A stretch of 64,000 nt of DNA from Flavobacterium sp. ACN6 (GTDB lineage: Bacteria; Bacteroidota; Bacteroidia; Flavobacteriales; Flavobacteriaceae): the NCBI RefSeq assembly GCF_002304005.1, contig NZ_MRCQ01000003.1, positions 1 through 64,000 of the forward strand, in the 5' to 3' direction. The first letter of the stretch is position 1. Each line of letters starts with the position of its first letter. Positions 43,905 to 52,881 of this stretch are shown here, in pieces. A model generated the notes under the pieces. That model did not search any database. It saw only the letters and a program-made list of their open reading frames with translations, and was not told where the DNA came from. The position numbers were made by a program, and so were the translations under genes.

Positions 43905-45535
43905 AGAAGCATAAAATAGAAGATATTTTTTCATCAATGGAAGACTTCTCGAGTATTCCGCCTCCTGAATTGTGGGGTCAAATTGAAGAAAAATTAAATA
44001 AACCTAAAAGGAAGAAGCGTGCTATTCTTTGGTGGTCGGCTGCTGCATGCTTATTATTGGGGCTGCTTCTGCCTTCAATTTTATATTTTACTGCCAATCC
44101 TCAAAATAAAAACTTTGAAAATGGCGGTTTCGAAAATAACCGTGTCGTTCTTGAAGAAAAAACAAACAATACTGATACTAATAAAAACAGCACTAACGAA
44201 CATATAGTAAACCATACAAAAGCGGCTGATTCTGTAATTACTATTTCTCCAGAAAAAAATCAAGTAAATAATCCGAAAGGAAATCAAGGACAAGAAACTG
44301 CTGTAGCGCATTCAAATAAAAATAATAAAACGAATAAAAAAGGTTCTGAATCTAATATGCAGATCCCAAGCAATGCTCCGAACCAATCTTTTGCTAGTCA
44401 GAATTTTTATTCTTCGAAAGATAAATCGAGTGGTAAATCTTCAAAAAAATCCATTTTAGAAAATGGAAGACAAGCTGCAGCTAAAGGAATTTCTGAAGAC
44501 AGAATTGCTTTTGGAAAAGAAAGTAAGTTTAATTCAAATGCTCAAAAACAACTTTCTAATTCTATTTTTGATGCAGGTTTAATCGGGAGAGACAACAAGA
44601 ATTTTGCCTACAATAATCAAAGTTCTGTGGTAAGTAACAACACATCAAAACAAAATGATGTAAATAATAAAAGCGGAAAAACAGGAACTGATAAATATGT
44701 TGCTGCAAAGGAAAATTCGAAATTCAACAATGTTTTAAGTAAAAAAGATTCTGCACAGCTGGCTGAACTTCAAAACTTAGAAAAAGGAATTTTAACTGCT
44801 GAAACTACAAAAGACGAAAAAGAGAAAAAAGACAAATTAATTGATAAAAAGGAAAAATGGGCCGTTGCAGTTTTTGCGGGTGTTGCAAGTTCTGAAAACA
44901 CTAGGAACGAAAAAACTTTAGGTAATGTAAACGATTCTAAGCAGTCTAATTCTTATGGAGTTAAAACGAAATACAGTATTAATAAAAAATGGGCCGTTGG
45001 TTCTGGTCTAAAAATTAATGAGCTTGGACAAAGTGTTGCTAACGTTTCGTATGTAAGTGCCAAAAATAATGCTTTATTTGCTCCAGGCGAATCGCGTGCA
45101 GACAGTCCAATTGCGATGTCAGGCAGTAATCCTGAGTATCTTCTTATTTCAAACAGCACAAAAGAGGCTTTAAAAAATGATAATATACAAACAGGAAAAC
45201 TGGATCAAAACTTACGATATATAGAAATGCCTTTGGAAGTTTCGTATGCTGTTTTCAATAAAAATAAAGCAAGTATCAATTTGAATACAGGTGGTTTTGT
45301 GGGCAAATTGATATCTAACAACGTAGCTTTGGATGGAAATTCTATTGGTCAGAATGTAAGTGCAAACGATTATGTATATGGTTCGACTTTGAGCAGTACA
45401 ATTCAATACCGTGTTTACAAAAAGACAAATGTATTTGTAGAACCTGCTATGAATTATTATATCAATCCGTTAAACAGTCAGTCTTTTAATCAGTTTCAAT
45501 GGGGATTAAATTTTGGATTAAATGTTTCGTTCTAA
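43901..45535 (+). CDS. Membrane protein with anti-sigma-like N-terminus and outer-membrane-barrel-like C-terminus
   Basis: 544 residues in three parts. Residues 1-40 are a short cytoplasmic segment (IEDIFSSMEDFSSIPPPELWGQIEEKLN) as found in anti-sigma proteins beside ECF genes, and one membrane span follows (about 41-65). The next 240 residues are Asn/Ser/Lys-rich and probably disordered. The last 190 residues look like a PorT/OmpA-like beta barrel ending in LNVSF, including a C-terminal Phe. Such a barrel would insert in the outer membrane, so the protein might span the whole envelope. It overlaps the sigma gene by four bases. Confidence 0.75.
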   Translation: MKKHKIEDIFSSMEDFSSIPPPELWGQIEEKLNKPKRKKRAILWWSAAACLLLGLLLPSILYFTANPQNKNFENGGFENNRVVLEEKTNNTDTNKNSTNEHIVNHTKAADSVITISPEKNQVNNPKGNQGQETAVAHSNKNNKTNKKGSESNMQIPSNAPNQSFASQNFYSSKDKSSGKSSKKSILENGRQAAAKGISEDRIAFGKESKFNSNAQKQLSNSIFDAGLIGRDNKNFAYNNQSSVVSNNTSKQNDVNNKSGKTGTDKYVAAKENSKFNNVLSKKDSAQLAELQNLEKGILTAETTKDEKEKKDKLIDKKEKWAVAVFAGVASSENTRNEKTLGNVNDSKQSNSYGVKTKYSINKKWAVGSGLKINELGQSVANVSYVSAKNNALFAPGESRADSPIAMSGSNPEYLLISNSTKEALKNDNIQTGKLDQNLRYIEMPLEVSYAVFNKNKASINLNTGGFVGKLISNNVALDGNSIGQNVSANDYVYGSTLSSTIQYRVYKKTNVFVEPAMNYYINPLNSQSFNQFQWGLNFGLNVSF

Positions 45536-45577
45536 ATTAAATTCGTAATAATTTCAGAACTTAATTACTCTTTTTTT

Positions 45578-46108
45578 ATGGATTTTACTGCTTCTTCAAT
45601 TGATTCAAAATCAGTTCCAACCGATTTATTTTTGGCTAAAGAAAAAGTTTTTGATAAAGCCGGTCTTCAATTGAAAACACTTTTAAAAGAAAAAGAAAGT
45701 GAAGAATACAGCGCTTTCCGTTTTCTTATAAATGAAAAAAACATTTGCTACAGAGAAGCAAAAATAACTCCAACCAAAACAGGTCAGTTTGTTACTTTAT
45801 GGAAAAGAAATACAAGCGGAACAATCGAACCTTTTGACTTTTCTGACACAATAGACTTTGTGATTGTAAGTGTTCGAAAGGATGAAAATTGGGGACAGTT
45901 TATTTTTCCGAAAAGTATATTATTAGAAAAAGGTGTTTTTTCTACCCAAAACAAAGAAGGAATAAGAGCAACAAGAGTTTATCCGCCTTGGGATGAAACT
46001 ACAAGCAAACAAGCTCAGAAAACACAAAAATGGCAATTAAATTATTTTCATACGCTTACTAATTCAAATCAAATTGATTTCGATCAATTGAGAAAATCAT
46101 TGTTATAG
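45578..46108 (+). CDS. MepB-family protein
   Basis: 176 residues. The family pattern is visible: CYREAKITPTKTGQFVTLWKRN, then DFVIVSVRKDENWGQFIFPKSILLEKGVFS and RVYPPWDE. The S. aureus mepB gene lies in the mepRAB operon with a multidrug efflux pump, but its function is unknown. There is no efflux gene nearby. Followed by a terminator shared with the convergent SDR gene. Confidence 0.85.
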   Translation: MDFTASSIDSKSVPTDLFLAKEKVFDKAGLQLKTLLKEKESEEYSAFRFLINEKNICYREAKITPTKTGQFVTLWKRNTSGTIEPFDFSDTIDFVIVSVRKDENWGQFIFPKSILLEKGVFSTQNKEGIRATRVYPPWDETTSKQAQKTQKWQLNYFHTLTNSNQIDFDQLRKSLL

Positions 46109-46120
46109 ATTTTCAACAAG

Positions 46121-46150
46121 AAAGGCTTCCAGATTTGGAAGCCTTTTTTA
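46121..46150. terminator. Bidirectional terminator
   Basis: AAAGGCTTCCA and TGGAAGCCTTT form a stem with a three-base loop and flanking A and T tracts, between the convergent mepB-like and SDR genes. Confidence 0.85.
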
Positions 46151-46176
46151 CTATTTCTCAATTGATGTACATTTCA

Positions 46177-46929
46177 TTATACCGCTGTATAACCGCCGTC
46201 GGCAATAATATAACTTCCTGTTGTAAATGATGATTTATCAGAGTTTAAGAAAACTACTAACTCTGCAATTTCCTCAGCAGTTCCCAAACGGTTCATGGCA
46301 GATTTTGCTGCAACGGCATTCATCATATCTTTATTTAAATTGTCTTTTAAAAGCGCTGTTTCAATATAACCAGGTCCAACAGCATTACAACGAATATTTT
46401 TCTGCGCATATTCTACTGCAATATTTTTAGTCAAGCCAACGACAGCATGTTTACTTGCAGTGTAAGCTGGGCTATTTGGAGCTGCAACTTGCCCATGAAT
46501 TGAAGCAATATTAACAATACTTCCACCGCCATTTTTTTCCATTTGTTCCAGTTGATAGCGGCAGGCATAAAAGACACCGCTTAAATTTAAAGCAATTACT
46601 TTATCCCATTCGTCTGGTTCGTATTCTCCAGTTGGTTTTGCAGGTCCGCCCATTCCGGCATTATTACATGCAATATCAAGTCGGCCGTATTTTGAAACCG
46701 TAACCTCAATCATATGTTTGTTATCAATTGCACTCGACGAATCTCCTTTTACGAAAAAAGCTTCTCCGCCATTTTCTTTTATAACTTTTACGGTTTGTTC
46801 ACCGTGATCTACATTAATATCAGATACTACTACTTTTGCTCCTTCGCGAGCGTATGCTTCTGCAACTGCGCGTCCAATTCCTGAACCTCCGCCAGATACA
46901 AATGCAACTTTATTTTCTAAAAGTGACAT
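46177..46929 (-). CDS. Short-chain dehydrogenase/reductase
   Basis: 250 residues of the classical SDR type. There is the cofactor motif VAFVSGGGSGIGRAVAEAYAREGA, NNAGMGG, and the catalytic Ser-Tyr-Lys in IVNIAS...SPAYTASKHAV. Asp in VVSDIN after the second strand suggests NAD as cofactor. The substrate is unknown; glucose or 3-oxoacyl-type alcohols are common for the subgroup. Confidence 0.92.
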   Translation of the reverse strand: MSLLENKVAFVSGGGSGIGRAVAEAYAREGAKVVVSDINVDHGEQTVKVIKENGGEAFFVKGDSSSAIDNKHMIEVTVSKYGRLDIACNNAGMGGPAKPTGEYEPDEWDKVIALNLSGVFYACRYQLEQMEKNGGGSIVNIASIHGQVAAPNSPAYTASKHAVVGLTKNIAVEYAQKNIRCNAVGPGYIETALLKDNLNKDMMNAVAAKSAMNRLGTAEEIAELVVFLNSDKSSFTTGSYIIADGGYTAV

Positions 46930-47077
46930 ATTCTTAAGATTTAAATTTGTACTTCTAATTTACGAAGATCTAAAGCGATTCTCAAGGTTTGAGAGGAGTT
47001 TACAATAACATTAACGCTTACCGCTAATCTTATGTTATTTGATATTAAAAAGACCTTTATGTTTAAAAAATTTCGTA

Positions 47078-47452
47078 TTATTCATCTTCATCCAATTTCA
47101 TATTACCGCGGTCTTTATGACTTTCCGGATTTGAATTTGGATATCGGTCTGGAGTTACATCTGAATTGCGATCCTTATTCTCAACCGTTTTTTTTGCTTC
47201 TTCTTCAGAAGATACACCACGATTAGAATTTGGATTGTCCGATGACGTTTTTGGAGTTTTCAATTGAATATCTTCGTTTTCATTTCGAGCTCGATCTACT
47301 ATTTTTTTATCTCCGTCTGCATCTGTTACCACTTCTTTTTTCAATTTTGCATCTTTTAAATCTTTATCGTGCGAAACATTTTTCCCTTTAGATTCGTCGA
47401 TATCTTTTTGGGTTCCATTTATCTTTTTCGTTCCTAAATTATTCGTTGCCAT
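47078..47452 (-). CDS. Hydrophilic, probably disordered hypothetical protein
   Basis: 124 residues from the ATG at 47452 (MATNNLGTKKINGTQKDID); the longer frame to 47521 adds a basic leader of different composition. It is rich in Lys, Asp, Glu and Asn with few hydrophobic residues (NPNSNRGVSSEEEAKKTVENKDRNSD). It resembles the acidic protein at 21631 in general type and may be a stress-related protein, which is a guess. Confidence 0.55.
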   Translation of the reverse strand: MATNNLGTKKINGTQKDIDESKGKNVSHDKDLKDAKLKKEVVTDADGDKKIVDRARNENEDIQLKTPKTSSDNPNSNRGVSSEEEAKKTVENKDRNSDVTPDRYPNSNPESHKDRGNMKLDEDE

Positions 47453-47646
47453 AGCTTTATTCTTTTGAGTTTCTACTATAATATTACGAATTCTAAGTCT
47501 TAAATCTAAATGGTTTAACATTGCTTTAGCTTAATAACGGCAGTTCTTTCATAATTCTTTTTCTTATTTACAACATTCGCTGATTCAGAGATTATTTTGC
47601 TAAGAAACTAATAGACTGACTTCACTTTTAATTTTAGGAAAGAAAC

Positions 47647-47654
47647 TATCTTTG
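47647..47654 (+). promoter_or_regulatory. -7 element of the pseudouridine synthase gene
   Basis: TATCTTTG, followed 13 bases later by the ATG, so the leader is very short. Confidence 0.55.
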
Positions 47655-47667
47655 CAAAAAATTAAAA

Positions 47668-48249
47668 ATGCACAGACACTTCATTCTTTTTAAACCTTAT
47701 GGCTACTTAAGCCAATTTATTTATGAATTAAAAAGAAAGAAAAAGCTTTTGGGCGAATTACATGATTTTCCCGAAGGAACAATGGCGATTGGAAGATTGG
47801 ACGAAGATTCTGAAGGTTTACTTTTATTAACAACTGATGGAAAAGTAAGCGAACAAATAAGAAGCAAAAAAGTAGACAAAGAATATTATGTCCAAGTAGA
47901 CGGCATAATAACACCCGAAGCAATTGAAGAATTGCAAAAAGGTGTCGAAATTGGTTTTGAGGGAGGAAAATACAAAACAAAACCCTGCTCTGCTTTTATT
48001 GTTACCGAAATTCCAGATTTTGGACCAAGAGCCAAAAAAATCAGAGATGAGCGCCACGGCCCGACTTCTTGGGCATCAATCACTATAAATGAAGGAAAGT
48101 TTCGTCAGGTTCGCAAAATGACTGCCGCAGTTGGTTTTCCTACGCTGCGTCTTGTTCGCGTTCGAATAGGAAATGTATATTTGCAAGACCTAAAAGCTGG
48201 GGAAGTTTTAGAAGTTTCTGATTTCAAATTAGAAAATGTGTCAATTTGA
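47668..48249 (+). CDS. Ribosomal RNA pseudouridine synthase, RsuA/RluE type
   Basis: 193 residues of the RsuA family without an S4 domain, as in RluE. Motif I ILFKPYGYLSQF, the catalytic GRLDEDSEGLLLLTTDGK (with Asp) and the C-terminal NEGKFRQVRKMTAAVGFPTLRLVRVRIG are all present. It converts a uridine of 23S rRNA; U2457 would be the RluE target, but the position is not provable here. Confidence 0.92.
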   Translation: MHRHFILFKPYGYLSQFIYELKRKKKLLGELHDFPEGTMAIGRLDEDSEGLLLLTTDGKVSEQIRSKKVDKEYYVQVDGIITPEAIEELQKGVEIGFEGGKYKTKPCSAFIVTEIPDFGPRAKKIRDERHGPTSWASITINEGKFRQVRKMTAAVGFPTLRLVRVRIGNVYLQDLKAGEVLEVSDFKLENVSI

Positions 48250-48311
48250 TCATTAGAAAATAAACCAAACCTGCCAAATTAACGATTAACCGATTAAACA
48301 AATAAACGATA

Positions 48312-48767
48312 ATGCTAAACGTTGTTCTTGTAGAACCTGAAATACCAAACAATACTGGAAATATTGGAAGATTATGTGTGGGCACAGAAAGTCGTCTTCA
48401 TTTAATTCATCCTTTCGGATTTGTGATTAATGATAAAAACCTGAAACGTTCTGGTTTGGATTATTGGGTTCATTTGGATGTAACCGAATATCAAAATGTT
48501 GAAGAATGGATACAGCAGATTCCAGATCAATCGCGTGTATTTTTAATGAGTTCGCATTCTGAAAAATCGTATTTGGAAACTGAATTTCAAGATGGAGATT
48601 GGTTAGTTTTCGGAAAAGAAAGTGTTGGTTTGAGTGCCGAATTTATGGAAAGGTTTGAGAATCATTTAACGATTCCGATGTCTCCGCTTATTCGCAGTTT
48701 TAATATTGCCAATTCTGTTGCTTTTGTAGTTGGTGAAGCTAAGAGACAAATTGGATTGAAAAAATAA
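48312..48767 (+). CDS. trmL: tRNA (cytidine(34)-2'-O)-methyltransferase
   Basis: 151 residues of the SPOUT methyltransferase family. NVVLVEPEIPNNTGNIGRLC and LVFGKESVGLSAEFM, with IPMSPLIRSFNIANSVAFV, make the knotted SAM-binding fold. It methylates the wobble ribose of tRNA-Leu isoacceptors. It follows the pseudouridine synthase gene after a 62-base repeat-like spacer (CGATTAACCGATTAAAC). Confidence 0.95.
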   Translation: MLNVVLVEPEIPNNTGNIGRLCVGTESRLHLIHPFGFVINDKNLKRSGLDYWVHLDVTEYQNVEEWIQQIPDQSRVFLMSSHSEKSYLETEFQDGDWLVFGKESVGLSAEFMERFENHLTIPMSPLIRSFNIANSVAFVVGEAKRQIGLKK

Positions 48768-48781
48768 GTTTACAAATTAAT

Positions 48782-48812
48782 CTCCTACAAGGTTTTGCAA
48801 ACCTTGCAGGAG
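48782..48812. repeat. Imperfect palindrome after trmL
   Basis: CTCCTACAAGGTTT and AAACCTTGCAGGAG pair with one mismatch around three bases, between the convergent trmL and btuD-like genes. Possibly a terminator, though it lacks a T-run; it resembles the palindrome at 734. Confidence 0.6.
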
Positions 48813-48820
48813 AAGACTAA

Positions 48821-49600
48821 TTAAGTCACAATAAATTTCCCTTTTTCAGCATCAAAAATAATATGCTCGTCTTTGAAGAGATTGCTGAAACTTCCGTTTG
48901 AAATTAAGTTACAAGGCTGATCCTGCGTAATATTTTCTGGTGTCATCATGATCATTTCGTCGCTTAATTGAATTGCTAAGTCAATATCGTGTGTCGAAAA
49001 CAAAATACATTTTTGAGTTTCCTGAGTCAGTTTTTTCAATAATTTGAATAATGAAACTTTATGAAGTAAATCAAGATGCGTTGTTGGCTCATCTAAAATA
49101 ATCAGCGGTGTATCTTGTGCCAAAGCTCTGGCGATTAAAACTTTCTGCAATTGACCGTCGCTAATTTCAAAATGTTTTTTTGATGCTAAATGCTCGATTT
49201 GAGTCAGATTCATTGCTTCTTTAACTTTCGCTATATCATCATTTGACAAAATATCTACCCAATTTGTATACGGCTGACGCCCCAATGCAACTAATTCAAA
49301 AACGGAAAGATTACTTGGAGGCAGTTTTTCTGTTAAAACCAAACTTAGATTCTGTGCCAATTCTAAAGGTTTAAAATCGGAAATATTCTTTTCGTTTAAA
49401 TAAACATTTCCCGATAACGGTTTTTGAATTCCAGTAAGCGTTCGCAGTAAAGTCGATTTCCCAATTCCGTTGGCTCCTATTAAAGTAATAAGTTTACCAG
49501 ATTGCAGATTTAAATTTAGATTGGCCGCGATGGTCGTAATGCCTTTTTTGGATTTATATCCAATATTTAAATCTGAGGTTTTTAATATACTTCTAATCAT
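48821..49600 (-). CDS. btuD: ABC transporter ATPase, cobalamin/iron-siderophore type (BtuD-like)
   Basis: 259 residues with Walker A LIGANGIGKST, the Q-loop, signature ISDGQLQKVLIARALAQ, Walker B LIILDEPT and the H-loop STHDID. The FecE/BtuD family imports corrinoids, haem or siderophores. The permease and binding-protein genes lie upstream on the same strand, but a GxxExxY gene between repeats now separates it from them. Cobalamin as substrate is inferred from the neighbouring cob genes and receptor. Confidence 0.85.
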   Translation of the reverse strand: MIRSILKTSDLNIGYKSKKGITTIAANLNLNLQSGKLITLIGANGIGKSTLLRTLTGIQKPLSGNVYLNEKNISDFKPLELAQNLSLVLTEKLPPSNLSVFELVALGRQPYTNWVDILSNDDIAKVKEAMNLTQIEHLASKKHFEISDGQLQKVLIARALAQDTPLIILDEPTTHLDLLHKVSLFKLLKKLTQETQKCILFSTHDIDLAIQLSDEMIMMTPENITQDQPCNLISNGSFSNLFKDEHIIFDAEKGKFIVT

Positions 49601-49614
49601 TGCAATTATTTTTT

Positions 49615-50220
49615 AAACACATAGAAACATAGGTTTCATTTTTCATCTAAAAGTGTATTTGAAAATTTACTCGCAAATTAACACATAGCTGTTGAACTTA
49701 GAACTTTGGCAACAGTTTGAAATATTCGTTTACAAATGTTTTTTGACCTTCTTTAAAAATATTGAGGCAGTTAAAATTAATTATAATTCCTTTTGGAGCT
49801 TTTAGCAGTTTCATGTATGTCATTAATTGTGCCTCATATATTGGACTTATTTCTGATGTTGCTTTTAATTCAACTACCAAACAATTCTCTAAGAACAAAT
49901 CACATTTTAAATCTACATGTAATTCTTTGCCTTTATAGATTAAGAGCGCCTTCATTTCTGTAAAAAACTGTATGTTTCGAGATCTTAATTCTTCTTTCAA
50001 ACATTGATGATAAATATTTTCGAGTAAACCCTTTCCAATTGCTTTATGTACTTCAATACAAGCACCAATTACATTAAAAGTTAATTCATCTAGATTTTTG
50101 AGTACCATATTAAAATTAGTTTTATAATAATAGAAAACCAGTTTAACTCACTAAAACTATTATTGTTTAAAAAAGTGAAACGCCTTTAATCGGCTTTGAA
50201 AACTATGTATCTATGTGTTT
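49615..50220. mobile_element. GxxExxY cassette bounded by 18-base inverted repeats
   Basis: AAACACATAGAAACATAG (49615-49632) and CTATGTATCTATGTGTTT (50203-50220) are complementary in 17 of 18 positions and enclose one gene. The right end, including CGTTTCACTTTTTTAA on the minus strand, resembles the end of the 134-base element at 40391-40524. It sits between the btuC-like and btuD-like genes, so it probably inserted into a btuFCD operon. No transposase is encoded, so movement would have to be in trans. Confidence 0.65.
49698..50108 (-). CDS. GxxExxY-family protein
   Basis: 136 residues. The defining motif is present (IGKGLLENIYHQCLKEELR, with Gly, Glu and Tyr at the right spacing), with FNVIGACIEVHKA before it and the PD-(D/E)XK-like core DLKCDLFLENCLVVELKA later. 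The function of the family is unknown; the Asp/Glu-Lys pattern resembles nucleases. It stands in the cassette between the BtuC-like and BtuD-like genes, and is unlikely to belong to transport. Confidence 0.88.
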   Translation of the reverse strand: MVLKNLDELTFNVIGACIEVHKAIGKGLLENIYHQCLKEELRSRNIQFFTEMKALLIYKGKELHVDLKCDLFLENCLVVELKATSEISPIYEAQLMTYMKLLKAPKGIIINFNCLNIFKEGQKTFVNEYFKLLPKF

Positions 50221-50252
50221 AAAAAACTAAAGACAACAATATTTGTAGGTTT

Positions 50253-51281
50253 TTACCTAAAATTTCTTTTTCTTACCAAAAGCCAGATTACAACCGGCGC
50301 TCCAATTATGGACGTAATCGCATTAATTGGCAGCGTAACATCAAAGCCTGGCATTTGCGAAACTATATCACAAAATAACATTATAATAGAACCGAAAAAC
50401 AACGTACTCCAAAATAGTATTGTATGATTACTAGTTTGAAACGTGAGTTTTGCAATATGCGGAACGGCTAAACCAACAAAAGCAATCGGGCCTGCAAAAG
50501 CTGTAATAGAACCTGCTAGAATACTGGTTGCAAAGATGATTATTAATCTGGCGCGCTTAAAGTTCAATCCCATACTCTTTGCGTAGTTTTCACCCAGAAG
50601 CAATGCGTTTAATGGTTTTATACTATTTGCGCTTAAAAGCAATCCGATTGCAACGCAGAAAGTCAGAATTCCGATGGTTGGCCACGAAAGATTTCCGAGG
50701 CTTCCCATAGACCAGAAGGTAAATTTCTGTAATTGTTCTGCGGTACTAAAATAGGTTAAAACACTTACGATTGCCGTTGTAAAACTACCGAACATTAAGC
50801 CGACAATTAGAATTGCCATTGTATCTCGTAATCTTTGTGAAACTACCAAAACCAATAATAAAACCAATGTACTGCCAAATGTAGAAGCTAAGACAATTCC
50901 GTAAGATGACAGTGCAATGACACTTAAAAAAGACGGAAGAAATCCTGCTCCTAAAATTACAAAAGCAACGCCCAAACTCGCTCCAGAACTTAATCCTAAA
51001 ACATAAGGCCCAGCAAGCGGATTTCGAAATAAAGTCTGCATCAAAAGGCCGCTGATGGCAAGTCCGCTTCCAACCAAAACTGCCGTAATTGCTTTTGGCA
51101 GGCGATAATTAATAATAATATATTCCCAAGTTGATTTTTCTACATGACCTCCCGTTAAACTTGCAAAAACATCTTTGAACGGAATCAACACGGATCCCAA
51201 ACTAATGCTTGCGAAAAACATCAGCAAAAGACCTAAAGCCAAAACGACAAATAAAATCGTATTTCTTTTTTTATTCGCCAA
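50253..51281 (-). CDS. btuC: FecCD-family ABC permease (BtuC-like)
   Basis: 342 residues with about ten membrane spans, typical of the BtuC/FecCD/FhuB permeases (RLPKAITAVLVGSGLAISGLLMQTLFRNPLA, GPIAFVGLAVPHI, LPINAITSIIGAPVVIWLLV). It forms the channel of an importer with the adjacent binding protein, whose gene lies one base upstream, and the BtuD-like ATPase. Cobalamin specificity is suggested by the cob genes next door. Confidence 0.9.
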   Translation of the reverse strand: MANKKRNTILFVVLALGLLLMFFASISLGSVLIPFKDVFASLTGGHVEKSTWEYIIINYRLPKAITAVLVGSGLAISGLLMQTLFRNPLAGPYVLGLSSGASLGVAFVILGAGFLPSFLSVIALSSYGIVLASTFGSTLVLLLVLVVSQRLRDTMAILIVGLMFGSFTTAIVSVLTYFSTAEQLQKFTFWSMGSLGNLSWPTIGILTFCVAIGLLLSANSIKPLNALLLGENYAKSMGLNFKRARLIIIFATSILAGSITAFAGPIAFVGLAVPHIAKLTFQTSNHTILFWSTLFFGSIIMLFCDIVSQMPGFDVTLPINAITSIIGAPVVIWLLVRKRNFR

Positions 51282-51282
51282 T

Positions 51283-52425
51283 TTAGTTCAGTTTTGATGC
51301 AAAAGTAAATTCGTAACTTGCTAATAAATCAGGGTGGAAAATTTTGATATAATCTTTTAAAACCAAATCTGGACGGCTTGGAGCCAATTCGTAATACACT
51401 GTTCCGCCGGTTGCTCCCAATTTGCCTTCAAAATTATAAACACTTTTATTTTTAAACGCATCAAATTCCCCATAATGTGGATTTGCTTTTTGCAATTCAT
51501 CTAAACTTTTAAACGAACCAGAAGCAATCCAGATATTGGCGGTTTTGGCTTTGTCTAAAACTTTTTCAAAAGACAAACCTTCGCTTCCTGTTCCTTTTAA
51601 ATCCGACCATAGATAATTAGCTTTAGCATCATTCATAAACTCGGCAACCCAGCTATTTCCTTTGGCAACGTACCAAACATCTTCATACATTGAACCGTAT
51701 AACACTTTTGATGTAGCCGGCTTGTCTGCAACTAACTTTTTAGCCTGATTGTAACTTTCTACAATTTTGTCAAAAAGCTCTTTTGCCTGCTCTTCCTTAC
51801 CAAACAAAGCACCGTAAAGTTTGATCCATTCTGCTTTTCCAAGTGGAGATTGTTCCATCCAATCGCCTTGAATTAAAACTTTTAAACCGCTTTTTTTCAA
51901 ATTATCCAGCATCGGATTATTATTGTCAACACCAAAAGTCACAATCACATCTGGAGATAATTCGATCAACTGCTCAATATTTAGTTTTTCGTTTTGTCCA
52001 ACGTTTTTAACAGAACCTTTATCAATTAATGCTCGTGTTTTTTCCGAAGAAATATAATCTGTATGAGGAAATCCAACCAATTTGTTTTCTACTTCAAGCA
52101 TTTCTAAAAACGGGATATTAGTCGTTGAAGTAACAACAACAGACTCTAATGGCACTTGAATTGTAGTATAAGTTTGAAGACTGTCTGGAACTTTAGCTTC
52201 TTTTTCTTTTAATATATATTTAAAATCTTTATTCGCATTTGGCCATGGATTTGAGACTGTTACAACCGAATAATCTTCATATTTTACGATCGAAAGTCCC
52301 GATGCATATTCGATACTATTCTTTGCATTCGCAGCTTTTACAATTTCAACTTTCTCATTCTTCTTACATCCGATAAGAATAAAAAAAGAAGCTGCAAAAA
52401 TCATTTTAGGGAATAAATGTCTCAT
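51283..52425 (-). CDS. btuF: ABC transporter substrate-binding lipoprotein (BtuF-like)
   Basis: 380 residues with a lipoprotein signal (FFILIGCKKNEKVEI). The periplasmic-binding fold of the FecB/BtuF class is evident (VVTSTTNIPFLEMLEVENKLVGF, LNIEQLIELSPDVIVTFG, WIKLYGALFGKEEQAKELF). It should bind the corrinoid delivered by the outer-membrane receptor and hand it to the BtuC-like permease. It is divergent from a cysteine-rich protein gene. No riboswitch is visible in the 93-base gap. Confidence 0.87.
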   Translation of the reverse strand: MRHLFPKMIFAASFFILIGCKKNEKVEIVKAANAKNSIEYASGLSIVKYEDYSVVTVSNPWPNANKDFKYILKEKEAKVPDSLQTYTTIQVPLESVVVTSTTNIPFLEMLEVENKLVGFPHTDYISSEKTRALIDKGSVKNVGQNEKLNIEQLIELSPDVIVTFGVDNNNPMLDNLKKSGLKVLIQGDWMEQSPLGKAEWIKLYGALFGKEEQAKELFDKIVESYNQAKKLVADKPATSKVLYGSMYEDVWYVAKGNSWVAEFMNDAKANYLWSDLKGTGSEGLSFEKVLDKAKTANIWIASGSFKSLDELQKANPHYGEFDAFKNKSVYNFEGKLGATGGTVYYELAPSRPDLVLKDYIKIFHPDLLASYEFTFASKLN

Positions 52426-52518
52426 GTTTTATGTTTTGGATGAAGCAAAGGTAAAGTATTTTCTATTTTTTTTGTTTACCTTTATTCTTACAAATTTAAA
52501 CAATTGTATCTTTACAAC

Positions 52519-52881
52519 ATGAATACCACAAAAATGAAAATTTGCTCAAGCTGTGAATCTGAATTCAGCTGTGGAGATATATCTATAGAGAACAAGTGCT
52601 GGTGTAATGATTACCCGCCAATCTTCAATCTTTCTGAAGGCGGAGACTGTCTCTGTCCCAATTGTTTCAAAGAAGCTTGCGAGGATAAAATCGATGCTTA
52701 TATTGAAACTGTTACACCTCATAATGCTCCAAAAAACAAAGCCATATCTTTGCCCAAAACAGAAAAATTAATCGAAGGGATTGATTATTATATTGAAAAC
52801 GGCAACATGGTTTTTAAAACTTGGTTTCATTTAAAACGCGGCACTTGCTGCGGAAATGATTGTCGTCACTGTCCGTATTAA
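52519..52881 (+). CDS. Cysteine-rich CWC/DUF5522-type protein
   Basis: 120 residues from the ATG at 52519. The N-terminal half has a cysteine cluster (CSSCESEFSCG...CWCNDYPP...CLCPNC) of the CWC type. The C-terminal half (GIDYYIENGNMVFKTWFHLKRGTCCGNDCRHCPY) matches the DUF5522 pattern. It probably binds zinc. The function is unknown, and linkage to the B12 genes may be incidental. Confidence 0.75.
   Translation: MNTTKMKICSSCESEFSCGDISIENKCWCNDYPPIFNLSEGGDCLCPNCFKEACEDKIDAYIETVTPHNAPKNKAISLPKTEKLIEGIDYYIENGNMVFKTWFHLKRGTCCGNDCRHCPY

Noticed and set aside
52426..52518. A second cobalamin riboswitch before btuF
   Set aside because: The 93-base gap has no B12 box and is too short for the full element.
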